Assembly: GCA_903840265.1 (NCBI GenBank) | Contig: CAIMFH010000132.1 | Span: forward strand, 1 to 64,000 | Origin: an uncultured Schlesneria sp. | GTDB taxonomy: Bacteria; Planctomycetota; Planctomycetia; Planctomycetales; Planctomycetaceae | Length of the DNA stretch: 64,000 nucleotides | Direction: 5' to 3' | In this document: piece by piece, positions 57,062 through 64,000 of the stretch | How the letters are laid out: each line of letters opens with the position of its first letter | Numbering within the stretch: position 1 is the stretch's first letter | The notes under the pieces: generated by a model | What the model saw: only the letters and a program-made list of their open reading frames with translations | What the model was told of the DNA's origin: nothing | Database searches by the model: none | Made by a program: the position numbers and the translations under genes

Positions 57062-57560
57062 CGTGTCTGAAACATCTGAGTCCGTCGAGTGCATCTTTGA
57101 TTGCGGCAGCAATTCGAAGACGTTGACTTGACAGCTCCAAATGTCCATTCACCAAACTGGGCGTCATCCTACGAATTTCATGAAATACTTCAAGCCAATT
57201 CTGCGTGTTGAAGCTTGAAAAAATCATGTTTTGTAAAAGTTTGCACGCGTCATCTCATGTAATCACAGCAAACATCGCACATCGTTTTGCATCATCGATC
57301 GCGCTGATTGATGCCAATGATCATGCGATCATCATCATCAAAGACACCATGCACACGATGCGTATCGTGTTCTCAAATGATGTTCCTGATGATGATGTTG
57401 AACATGTCGTCGAGCATCTCTCGCAGCACTCGACATGATCGTCGTGTTGATGAGGAGCAGTACAAAACGCCTGTTTTTAAGGCATTTGATAGCAGCAGGC
57501 ATGATGCGGTGAATCATGTCGTCGATGCAATTCATTTCGCGTGTGACCTGCGATCACTCA
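57062..57560. other. non-coding region rich in ATGAT/ATCAT words
   Basis: From about 57240 to 57560 the DNA is crowded with ATGAT, ATCAT, GATC and CATG words and is poorer in GC than its surroundings. A 77-codon forward frame (57205-57438) is open, but its product is dominated by His, Ile and Asp, matches no family and has no ribosome site. A short reverse frame (57338-57535) is equally unconvincing. It may be regulatory DNA, an RNA gene or foreign sequence. Confidence 0.4.
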
Positions 57561-58394
57561 TCATTGAGTGCGCTCATCAAGCTCGTGCAACACGCGTTGC
57601 ATGTACTGCAGACTCTCGCGCGCGATGTACTCGGCGCCTGGTCGATAGTCGAACACTTCGACTGAAATCCATCCGTCATAGCGCGTGTCGCGCAGCGCTT
57701 GAAGAATTGGAAGATAATCCGTGCGTCCCATGCCTGGTCCCAACAGATTGTCATCATTCACATGGAAGTGAGACGTCTGCGGCGCGTACTTCGCGATCAA
57801 TTGAGGGATCGATGATGACTCGCTCAACATCGCTTTCACATCTTGATGCAGCGCGAAGTTCGGATGATCAACAAGCGTCATCAACTCGACCGCTTCAGCG
57901 CATGAGTTCACGAAGTTGGTCTCCTTCGGTGTCAGCGGTTCCATCGCAATCGTCACTCCGCGATCTGATAGCGCGGGAACGACCGCGCGAAACACCTCGG
58001 CCGCGTTCGCGTACGCTTGCTCACGCGTGACACCCTCTTGAAGGTTGCGCTGCATTGGTGATCCGAAGACCATGATGGTCCCGCCGAGATCAGCGCAGGC
58101 ATTCGTCAGTTCGATCAGATACTGAGCGGTCGCGCGACGCACTGCGGCGTCATTTGTCGTCAGATGCATTCCCTCGGTTTTGGCCAGCAGCCAGTGCAGA
58201 CCACAAATGGTCAGCCCGTAAGATTCCGCGATCGCCTTCAATTCCCGGCGGCGCTCCGAACTCACGTCCCCGATCCGGCTGGCGAGCGTAAAAGGCGCTA
58301 ACTCTATGCCAGTGTAGCCAGTTGCGGCGATGGTCTGACATTGCCGCTCCCATTCCCAGCCTTCGAATAGTTCCTGACAGATCGCGAATTTCAT
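57561..58394 (-). CDS. sugar phosphate isomerase/epimerase-like TIM-barrel protein
   Basis: The 277-residue protein belongs to the AP-endonuclease-2/xylose-isomerase-like TIM-barrel family. Typical segments are the N-terminal FAICQELFEGWEWERQC, GYTGIELAPFT, AMEPLTPKETNF (metal-ligand Glu), FALHQDVKAMLSE, SHFHVNDDNLLGPG and GWISVEVFDY (final metal-ligand Glu). It should bind a divalent metal and isomerise a sugar or related hydroxy-ketone. The open frame begins at 58430, but AGGAG lies 8 nt before the ATG at 58394. It stands alone between two long non-coding regions. Confidence 0.88.
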   Translation of the reverse strand: MKFAICQELFEGWEWERQCQTIAATGYTGIELAPFTLASRIGDVSSERRRELKAIAESYGLTICGLHWLLAKTEGMHLTTNDAAVRRATAQYLIELTNACADLGGTIMVFGSPMQRNLQEGVTREQAYANAAEVFRAVVPALSDRGVTIAMEPLTPKETNFVNSCAEAVELMTLVDHPNFALHQDVKAMLSESSSIPQLIAKYAPQTSHFHVNDDNLLGPGMGRTDYLPILQALRDTRYDGWISVEVFDYRPGAEYIARESLQYMQRVLHELDERTQ

Positions 58395-59344
58395 CAATGT
58401 GCTCCTAAGGCAATCACGGCGACACAACAACTTCGACGCCTGATCGGCGTGCTGCCATTGTCGTGCAAATATGGTGAGCGGTTCTTTGGACGCTGTCGAG
58501 TAACTCCACCGTGATCGACCTCACGGCACTTCCTAACGCTTCTGGAACGAAGAATCCGTTGCCGCTTCACAGAGCAACCAGCAATTTCCAATTCGCTGAA
58601 GAGTGCGCGAAGGGATGAGCCGTGGATTCGATTCACTTCGCGAGGAGTATGCTTGTCTGTAGGAAGACCAAGAAGACTAAACAACAGCCAACATCCGGCA
58701 ATAACTGCTGAAGGCATGCAGCAACTCTTCCTCTTGAGTCCCGTTGCCAACGCGCCGGGTTGCTCAGAGTGTGCATCGATTCAGATTGATGCGCTGCTAA
58801 CGGCAACTCCCATCCAACGAATCGCGCTTCGTCCGTCTGTTGCGTCGAACGATTGACGATCAACTCGAAGCAAACGTCCCATCGATTCAACGCGACACTA
58901 ATAAAGTGTCACTCGCGATGCGCGAACCTGATGGTAGATCGGATCGATCAACTCCGGCAAGATCTGCCGGTGATAGCGCTGAACGAGAAACCTTTCTAGT
59001 CGTAGCGAATGTGTCGAAAAGGCGGGTTACGGCGGATTGCCATGATGTCAGGAATGTTGCGAAGTGCCTCAGCCCCGTCTGCCGATGTCGTATCTGGAGC
59101 CTTTTCCCGCAAGGGTTTCGGTTCATCCCACTTCATTTCGATGAGGCTGGGATTGGGTGACGCTATTGAGATGCAGGAGGCAGAGCGAAGGAGCGCGGCG
59201 CTAAATTGCGCATTTTGGCTCAAGCAGGATGGGTTTGCGGGCCGATCCCTATGGATATGGGATCGAATTCCGCGCGCACGCCATTTTTATTCAACCTGAG
59301 TGACTGCTTGAATTCGACGCTCTGACAGGGACAAGGATCGATCA
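58395..59344. other. long intergenic region without a supported gene
   Basis: Within these 950 bp several short frames are open (for example 58840-59160 forward and 58996-59223 reverse), but none shows a recognised family, ribosome site or signal peptide. The reverse frame at 58996-59223 has the most protein-like composition. A small inverted repeat, CGATCCC (59243-59249) with GGGATCG (59259-59265), lies about 80 bp before the YTV gene and could be an operator. The length without a gene is unusual for this window. Confidence 0.4.
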
Positions 59345-60664
59345 ATGAGACACACAGCCTGGATGGTCCTCGCAGCGGGGTTAATCGCCCTCTCCTGGGA
59401 CTCACAAGCAGATGCCTTTTACTGTGGTGCCGCCAGCGCCAAGTGCTGCCCAACGGACGCCTGTGCTTCAGGTGGCTCGTATTGTGCTGCTAAGCGATGC
59501 TGCGGAACACGTTACCAGACGATTCGTGAGACCGTCTGGGAACCGCAAACTTACAATTGCTGTCGCACCGTCTATGAACAGTGCTGCGAGCAGGTTCCCG
59601 TGAGCTGCACGCGCAACGTCTACGAGACCTGCTACCGCGACGAATGCTACACGGTCTGCAAGCCTTGCTATCAGACGTGCTACCGAGATGTCTGCTGCAC
59701 CGTTCGCAAGCCTTGCTTCCAGACGTGCTACCGCGATGTCTGCTGTACCGTTCGTAAACCTTGCTACCAGACGTGTTACCGCGACGTCTGCTGCACGGTT
59801 CGTAAGCCTTGCTTCCAGACTTGCTACCGCGATGTCTGCTGCACGATCTGCAAACCAGTTTACGAAACCAAGTGCCGCGAAGTCTGCTGCACCAGCTACC
59901 GCACCGAATCGGAAACCTGCTACAAGGACGTCTGCTACACCGTCTGCAAGCCTGTGACCGAAACGAAGCAAGTTCAGGTTTGCACTGGTGATTGGGTCAC
60001 CGAAACGAAGCAGATTCCTTGTGATCCAAGCTGTGCCGCTCCAAGTGCCTGCACCAGCACCACCGGAAGTGGCGCTTGCCAGACCTTCCGCACTGTCTGC
60101 TGCCGACGCTGGGTTCCACGAGTTGAAACACGCAATGTTTGCTGCACTCGCATGGTTCAGGAAGTCTGTCACCGTCAGCAGCCGTACACGGTTTGTCGCC
60201 GCGTGCCAGTGACCTGCGTCAAGCAAGTTCCTTACACCTGCGTCCGCTACGAACAACAAAGCATCAGCAAGCGAGTCCCTTACACGACCTGCTCATGGAC
60301 CTGCGAAACGGTCACCAAGCGAGTTCCTTACACCACCTGCTCATGGACCTGTGAGACGATCAGCAAGAAAGTTCCTTACACGACTTGCTCGTGGACCTGC
60401 GAACAGATCACCAAGCGAGTCCCTTACACCACCTGCACCATGACTCAAGAAACTCGCACCCGTCAAGTTCCTTACACGACTTGCCGCCAAGTCTGTGAGA
60501 CCAAGATGGTGACGAAGACGACCTGCACGCCACGAGTGATTACCGAAACGAAAGTTCGTTGCGTCCCTCGCACGGTCTGCCGACGAGTCCCAGTTCAGAC
60601 CTGCTGCCCGACCGATCCTTGTGCTCAGCCCGGCTGTGCCGCTCCTTCGGCCTGCACGCAGTGA
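59345..60664 (+). CDS. cysteine-rich YTV-repeat exported protein, probable wall protein
   Basis: The 439-residue protein has a signal peptide (AWMVLAAGLIALSWDSQADA) and about 68 Cys residues (15 percent by hand count). Residues 92-203 are seven exact 16-residue units (e.g. CYQTCYRDVCCTVRKP), and residues 293-388 are six units of a second 16-residue repeat (e.g. KRVPYTTCSWTCETVT). Segments such as CYTVCKP and QPYTVCRR match the YTV motif known from Planctomycetes, whose proteins have been linked to the proteinaceous cell wall. Disulfide cross-linking is an inference from the even Cys spacing. AAGGAT precedes the ATG by 7 nt, and a terminator follows the stop. Confidence 0.88.
   Translation: MRHTAWMVLAAGLIALSWDSQADAFYCGAASAKCCPTDACASGGSYCAAKRCCGTRYQTIRETVWEPQTYNCCRTVYEQCCEQVPVSCTRNVYETCYRDECYTVCKPCYQTCYRDVCCTVRKPCFQTCYRDVCCTVRKPCYQTCYRDVCCTVRKPCFQTCYRDVCCTICKPVYETKCREVCCTSYRTESETCYKDVCYTVCKPVTETKQVQVCTGDWVTETKQIPCDPSCAAPSACTSTTGSGACQTFRTVCCRRWVPRVETRNVCCTRMVQEVCHRQQPYTVCRRVPVTCVKQVPYTCVRYEQQSISKRVPYTTCSWTCETVTKRVPYTTCSWTCETISKKVPYTTCSWTCEQITKRVPYTTCTMTQETRTRQVPYTTCRQVCETKMVTKTTCTPRVITETKVRCVPRTVCRRVPVQTCCPTDPCAQPGCAAPSACTQ
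59618..59953 (+). repeat. tandem 48-bp repeat, seven units, in the YTV gene
   Basis: Seven in-frame 48-bp units encode 16-residue repeats. Units 2-5 alternate CYQT and CFQT starts, so units 2+3 and 4+5 form a duplicated 96-bp block (59666-59761 and 59762-59857) that differs mainly at third codon positions. Confidence 0.9.
60221..60508 (+). repeat. second tandem 48-bp repeat, six units, in the YTV gene
   Basis: Six in-frame units carry the core VPYTTCSWTCE or a diverged form. The period, 16 residues, equals that of the first repeat although the sequence differs, suggesting a shared structural pitch. Confidence 0.85.
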
Positions 60665-60707
60665 GATAGCTCCGCGGTGCTCAACTGCCGCGTAACGAAG
60701 ATTAAGC

Positions 60708-60750
60708 AAACCGGAGTCGAATCTTAACGATCGTCTCCGGTTTGTTGTTT
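60708..60750 (+). terminator. intrinsic terminator after the YTV gene
   Basis: A 13-bp stem with one mismatch (60708-60720 with 60731-60743, core AAACCGGAG/CTCCGGTTT) is followed by GTTGTTTT. The stem, 10-nt loop and T-rich tail fit an intrinsic terminator, 44 bp after the stop codon. Confidence 0.78.
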
Positions 60751-60778
60751 TGATGGCGCAGCAATCTCGCGAGAACGG

Positions 60779-61396
60779 CTACGAAGGAGTCGTATCGGAC
60801 TTCGTCCCGAATCGCGGCTCTTCGCCTCGCAGCAGGCGTTTCACATTAGAGCGATGCTGAAGGATGATCAACAATGGCACCGCCGCGCTGAAGATGGCCA
60901 TACTTGTCGAATGCGGTGAGTACGGGGTCAGATAGAACAGCCCGAAAGTGATCGCCGCCACAATCGAACTGAGCGATACGATGCGGAAGATCGCAAACGT
61001 GCTGAAGAACGCAATCGCGGCCACGAGCAATCCCCATGGGCTGAGCATACCGGTCACACCGAGTGACGTCGCGACGCCCTTGCCACCGCGGAAGCCGAGC
61101 CAGCATGGGAACATGTGACCCACAATCGTGGCCACACCCGCGACTACCGCCATGTCTCCGTCGGTTCCGCAGATCCACGACGGGAACAGCCAGACGGGCA
61201 GCAGTCCCTTCAGAGCATCCAGGAACAGACAGATCAGCCCCCACTTCTTGCCGAGCACGCGACCGACATTCGTCGCGCCGATGTTTCCGCTACCGTGTTT
61301 TCGAAGGTCAATCCCTTTGACAAATCGGGCAATGATCAGCCCGAACGGAATCGACCCGGCGAAGTAACTGGCAGCGATCAGTAGAACAATAGACAC
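60779..61396 (-). CDS. plsY: glycerol-3-phosphate acyltransferase PlsY
   Basis: The 205-residue inner-membrane enzyme moves an acyl group from acyl-phosphate to glycerol-3-phosphate, the first step of phospholipid synthesis. It has five predicted helices and all three conserved motifs: SGNIGATNVGRVLG, GHMFPCWLGFRGGKGVATS and HRSNVKRLLRGEEPRF. Length matches PlsY. The start is a GTG at 61396 with AGGAAT about 9 nt upstream. It lies downstream of serS on the same strand, with a 28-bp inverted repeat between them. Confidence 0.95.
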   Translation of the reverse strand: MSIVLLIAASYFAGSIPFGLIIARFVKGIDLRKHGSGNIGATNVGRVLGKKWGLICLFLDALKGLLPVWLFPSWICGTDGDMAVVAGVATIVGHMFPCWLGFRGGKGVATSLGVTGMLSPWGLLVAAIAFFSTFAIFRIVSLSSIVAAITFGLFYLTPYSPHSTSMAIFSAAVPLLIILQHRSNVKRLLRGEEPRFGTKSDTTPS

Positions 61397-61417
61397 GCGG
61401 AATGATTCCTGAATCGC

Positions 61418-61551
61418 TTAACCGCGTGGACATCGCCCCGCGCGTCGATCTTGCACAGTAGTGATGAACATCCCTGTGCCGCACAGAAATGTGATTGAAA
61501 TAGAGTCTTTCTCCACCGCTCCTACGCGCGGGGCGATGCCCACGCGGTTAA
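61418..61551. repeat. 28-bp inverted repeat flanking a 78-bp spacer
   Basis: The sequence at 61418-61445 and the reverse complement of 61524-61551 agree at 27 of 28 positions. The arms begin TTAACCGCGTGG and end in a GC-rich CCCCGCGCG part. The element lies wholly between serS and plsY. It could be a MITE-like element (134 bp, no clear target duplication seen) or a long RNA stem. No coding capacity. Confidence 0.7.
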
Positions 61552-61555
61552 ACGA

Positions 61556-62830
61556 TCAGCCGATCCGATCTTTGCCGACCCAGGGTCGAAGCACTTCTGG
61601 AATGGTGATGCTGCCGTCCGCCTGCTGATAGTTTTCAAGAACCGCGATAATCGCTCGCGTCACCGCGATCGCTGTTCCGTTCAGCGTGTGAACGAATCGC
61701 GTCCCCTTCCAATCAGGTGACTTGCAGCGGATGCTCAGACGTCGAGCCTGGAAGTCGGTGCAATTCGATGCCGATGTGATCTCGCCCCATTCGCCTGCTT
61801 CACCGCGGCCGGGCATCCACGCTTCCAGATCGAATTTACGATAGGCAGGACCACCCAGATCGCCCGACGCAATGTCGAGGACACGATAAGGAATCCCCAA
61901 GCCCTGGAAGATCTCTTCTTCAATCGCCACGATTTCCTGATGCAGTGCGTCGGACGCCGCAACATCGGGGGCGGTGAAGCCAAACATCTCGATCTTCGTG
62001 AACTGGTGAACGCGATAGATCCCGCGAGTCGCTTTGCCGTGAGCCCCCGCTTCAGTTCGGAAGCAGTGCGAGATCCCTGCCATCTTGATCGGCAATTGGC
62101 TGGCATCCAGGATTTGATCCTTGAGAATGCCCCCCAAGGTGATTTCAGCGGTCGCCACCAGGCACAGATCGGTCCCGGCGATGGAGTAGATCTGCGTCTC
62201 GTTCCCGCGAGGTTGATAGCCGGTCCCTTCCAAGACTTCCATCTTGGCCATGTCGGGAGTCGTGTGGAGGGTGAATCCGTGCTGGACCAGCTTCTGAACG
62301 GCGTACTGAGTCAGAGCCAACTCCAGCAGCACGGCTTCGTTCTTCAGGAAATAGAAGCCGTGCCCGGCGACGCGTGCTCCCCCTTCCAGATCAATCAGGT
62401 CGTGCTTTTCGGCCAGAGCGACGTGATCGAGCGGTTTGAAATCGAACTTGCGTGGCGTTCCCGACGTTCGCACCGTCTTCGAATCGGCCTCTTCACCGAG
62501 TGGTGCGTCGGGATGCGTCAGATTGGGAATCGTCATCAGACCCGAGCGAACATCCGCCTCGACCTTGGTCAACTCCGCTTCCAACTGAGCGACTCGTTCG
62601 CGCAGAGCACGCCCCTTTTCAACTAAGGCTTGCTTGTCCGCCGGAGCCGCTTTAGGAATCAGCGCCGAAGTCTCCTTCTGCTCGTGGCGAGTCTGGTCGG
62701 CCTGCGTGATGAGCTGAGACCGCTTGTCCCGCAGCAATACGATCTGATCGAGATCCGCTTCCACATGGCGGTGTTCGCAATTGGTACGGATCGTTTCGAT
62801 GTTGTCGCAAACAAATTGGAGGTCGAGCAT
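61556..62830 (-). CDS. serS: seryl-tRNA synthetase
   Basis: The 424-residue class II synthetase charges tRNA-Ser (and tRNA-Sec where present). An N-terminal antiparallel coiled coil (about residues 25-110) binds the tRNA long arm. Catalytic motif 2 is FRTEAGAHGKATRGIYRVHQ, and motif 3 lies in NGTAIAVTRAIIAVLENYQQ with the final Arg in LRPWVG. Length is normal. AGGGA lies 6 nt before the ATG. It follows the M20 peptidase gene on the same strand after 88 bp. Confidence 0.97.
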   Translation of the reverse strand: MLDLQFVCDNIETIRTNCEHRHVEADLDQIVLLRDKRSQLITQADQTRHEQKETSALIPKAAPADKQALVEKGRALRERVAQLEAELTKVEADVRSGLMTIPNLTHPDAPLGEEADSKTVRTSGTPRKFDFKPLDHVALAEKHDLIDLEGGARVAGHGFYFLKNEAVLLELALTQYAVQKLVQHGFTLHTTPDMAKMEVLEGTGYQPRGNETQIYSIAGTDLCLVATAEITLGGILKDQILDASQLPIKMAGISHCFRTEAGAHGKATRGIYRVHQFTKIEMFGFTAPDVAASDALHQEIVAIEEEIFQGLGIPYRVLDIASGDLGGPAYRKFDLEAWMPGRGEAGEWGEITSASNCTDFQARRLSIRCKSPDWKGTRFVHTLNGTAIAVTRAIIAVLENYQQADGSITIPEVLRPWVGKDRIG

Positions 62831-62918
62831 TTCGTCCCTGTATTCTGCAAATGGAACGGATGGAATCCGTCACGATCGCAATCGAGGCCCCCGGGACCTC
62901 CATCGCAAAAACCGATCT

Positions 62919-64000
62919 CTACGATTTCATGGCGGCCAGCTTATCCCACAGCCGGGCACTGGCTTCGATGCCGCGATGAAAGTCCGCGATTGTAAAATGT
63001 TCGTTGGGGCTGTGCAGGTTGTCTGTATTCAGGCCCCAGCCGAGCAGGAGTGTATCGAGCCCCAGCACATCCTTGAAGGTCTGCACCACCGGGATCGAGC
63101 CCCCTTCACGAATCAATCGGACGCGATCAACGCCCCACGCCTCTTTAACCGCCGCGGCTGCCGCTTCGATGTAGGGGCTGTTTGGATCGAACACAAATGC
63201 CGGACAGCCATGAAAGCTGGCGAATTCGAATTTCAATGATGGCGGACACTGCGACTTCAAATACTGATGCAATGCTTCCGTCAGGACATGAGGGTCCTGG
63301 TCGGGAACCAGGCGGCATGTGATTTTGACCTTCGCCTTCGACGGAACGATCGTCTTCGGGCCGTCCCCTGTGTAGCCACTCACCAGACCGTTCACTTCGC
63401 ACGTTGGACGAGCCCATCGACGTTCGATGGTCGAATAACCCGCTTCACCAGCGACTTCATCAACACCCAATTCCGCCTTGAAGGCCACTTCATCGAAACC
63501 AAGATCGCGGAACTGCTGCCGTTCAGCCGCGGTCAATTCCACGACTTGATCGTAGAAACCTGGAATCCGAACTCGCCCCTGATCGTCATGCAGCGATGCG
63601 ATCAGCCGCGCGATGCCCGTCGCTGGATTAGCCACCGCACCGCCAAAGATCCCGGAGTGCAGATCTTTACAGGGGCCAGTCACGGTGATTTCCACCGCCA
63701 GGATCCCACGCAGGCCGTAAGTGATTGCCGGCTGATTCGGCGCGTACTGACTGGTATCGCTCACGACCGCCACGTCACACTTCAGACGTTCCGTGTTCGC
63801 CTTCAAGAAGTCTTCCAGATTATTGCTGCCGACTTCTTCTTCACCCTCGATCACGTACTTCAAATTGACGGGTAAGCTACCGACTGTTCGCAGCCAGGCT
63901 TCAGCCGACTTAATGTGAGTGAACATCTGCCCTTTGTCGTCGGTGGCTCCGCGAGCATAGACATACCCGTCGCGGATTGTGGGTTCGAACGGCGGAGTCG
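62919..64000 (-). CDS. M20 family dipeptidase, N-terminus cut by the window edge
   Basis: The reverse frame is open from the window edge to the stop at 62919 (about 359 residues seen). Family motifs are RGATDDKGQM (bridging Asp) near the edge, EGEEEVGS (catalytic Glu and metal Glu) and the C-terminal REGGSIPVVQTFKDVLG with a later GWGLNTDNLHSPNEHF (metal His). The middle dimerisation domain is intact. It resembles M20 dipeptidases that split beta-alanyl or general dipeptides in the cytoplasm. The first part of the gene, with the first metal-binding His, lies right of the window. Confidence 0.92.
   Translation of the reverse strand, partial: TPPFEPTIRDGYVYARGATDDKGQMFTHIKSAEAWLRTVGSLPVNLKYVIEGEEEVGSNNLEDFLKANTERLKCDVAVVSDTSQYAPNQPAITYGLRGILAVEITVTGPCKDLHSGIFGGAVANPATGIARLIASLHDDQGRVRIPGFYDQVVELTAAERQQFRDLGFDEVAFKAELGVDEVAGEAGYSTIERRWARPTCEVNGLVSGYTGDGPKTIVPSKAKVKITCRLVPDQDPHVLTEALHQYLKSQCPPSLKFEFASFHGCPAFVFDPNSPYIEAAAAAVKEAWGVDRVRLIREGGSIPVVQTFKDVLGLDTLLLGWGLNTDNLHSPNEHFTIADFHRGIEASARLWDKLAAMKS

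Noticed and set aside
57205-57438. 77-codon forward open frame in the word-biased region
   Set aside because: Composition follows the repeated ATGAT words; no ribosome site or family.
59618-59953. regular 48-bp repeats resembling a CRISPR array
   Set aside because: The units are contiguous, in frame and coding, with no unique spacers.
59468-60259. 263-codon reverse-strand open frame with repeated Ala/Asp segments
   Set aside because: It mirrors the YTV repeats on the other strand; the repeat pattern itself creates the long frame.

Overview
The window looks like chromosomal DNA of an aerobic, heterotrophic member of the Planctomycetes (order Planctomycetales, perhaps close to Schlesneria, Gimesia or Planctomicrobium; the genus is a guess). 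The evidence is the protein families present: three DUF1501 proteins with twin-arginine leaders, two DUF1549/DUF1553 proteins with CXXCH motifs, two very large PPC-domain secreted proteins, a planctomycete-type cytochrome fused to a WD40 propeller, a cysteine-rich YTV-type wall protein, a DUF4058 protein and a short Lys/Ala-rich histone H1-like protein. No rRNA, integrase, complete insertion sequence or CRISPR array was seen. One tRNA, tRNA-Val(CAC), is present.

Layout. 1-4.1 kb: a GTPase running off the left edge, a GAF-histidine kinase, and a DUF2089 regulator with a good sigma70-type promoter followed by a membrane protein. 4.2-10.7 kb: a PPC-domain exported protein, a GGCT-like enzyme, the tRNA, a DUF1501 protein, a zinc-ribbon protein and a squalene-cyclase-repeat protein. 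10.9-13.9 kb: a secreted Gly/Tyr-rich protein and a HEAT-repeat protein that ends at a strong terminator. 14.1-22.8 kb: the complex I membrane-arm operon nuoH-J-K-L-M-N, without nuoI, plus a small helical protein. 23-28 kb: glnS, an MFS transporter, a small membrane protein and a protoglobin whose promoter region carries two related palindromes.

28.2-33.3 kb: DUF1549/DUF1553, DUF4058 and DUF1501 genes in one probable operon, then DUF4112. 33.6-38.3 kb: a tight cluster of MFS transporter, metallophosphoesterase, SLC13/ArsB-type permease and a prokaryotic pentameric ligand-gated ion channel (pLGIC). 38.3-41.1 kb: DinB and a PEP-hydrolase-like TIM barrel, divergent from an alanine-glyoxylate-type aminotransferase. 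41.4-51.7 kb: a long collinear set of exported proteins (DUF1501, PPC, DUF1549/DUF1553, cytochrome-WD40-coiled coil, PQQ-type propeller). 51.7-58.4 kb: DUF3050, a plant-type asparaginase, an RbsA-like ATPase without visible permease, an SMP-30-like lactonase, the histone-like protein and a sugar-phosphate-isomerase-like protein, with a 620-bp region of unusual composition between the last two. 59.3-64 kb: the YTV protein, plsY, serS and an M20 dipeptidase running off the right edge; a 28-bp inverted repeat lies between plsY and serS.

The items most worth following up are the pLGIC-permease-phosphoesterase cluster, the paired operator-like palindromes at the protoglobin promoter, the 24-bp dyad and word-biased region around the histone-like gene, the nested 16/32-residue repeats of the YTV protein, and the charged insertions in NuoJ and NuoL. 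Start sites were moved from the longest open frame wherever a Shine-Dalgarno sequence or signal peptide pointed to a later codon.
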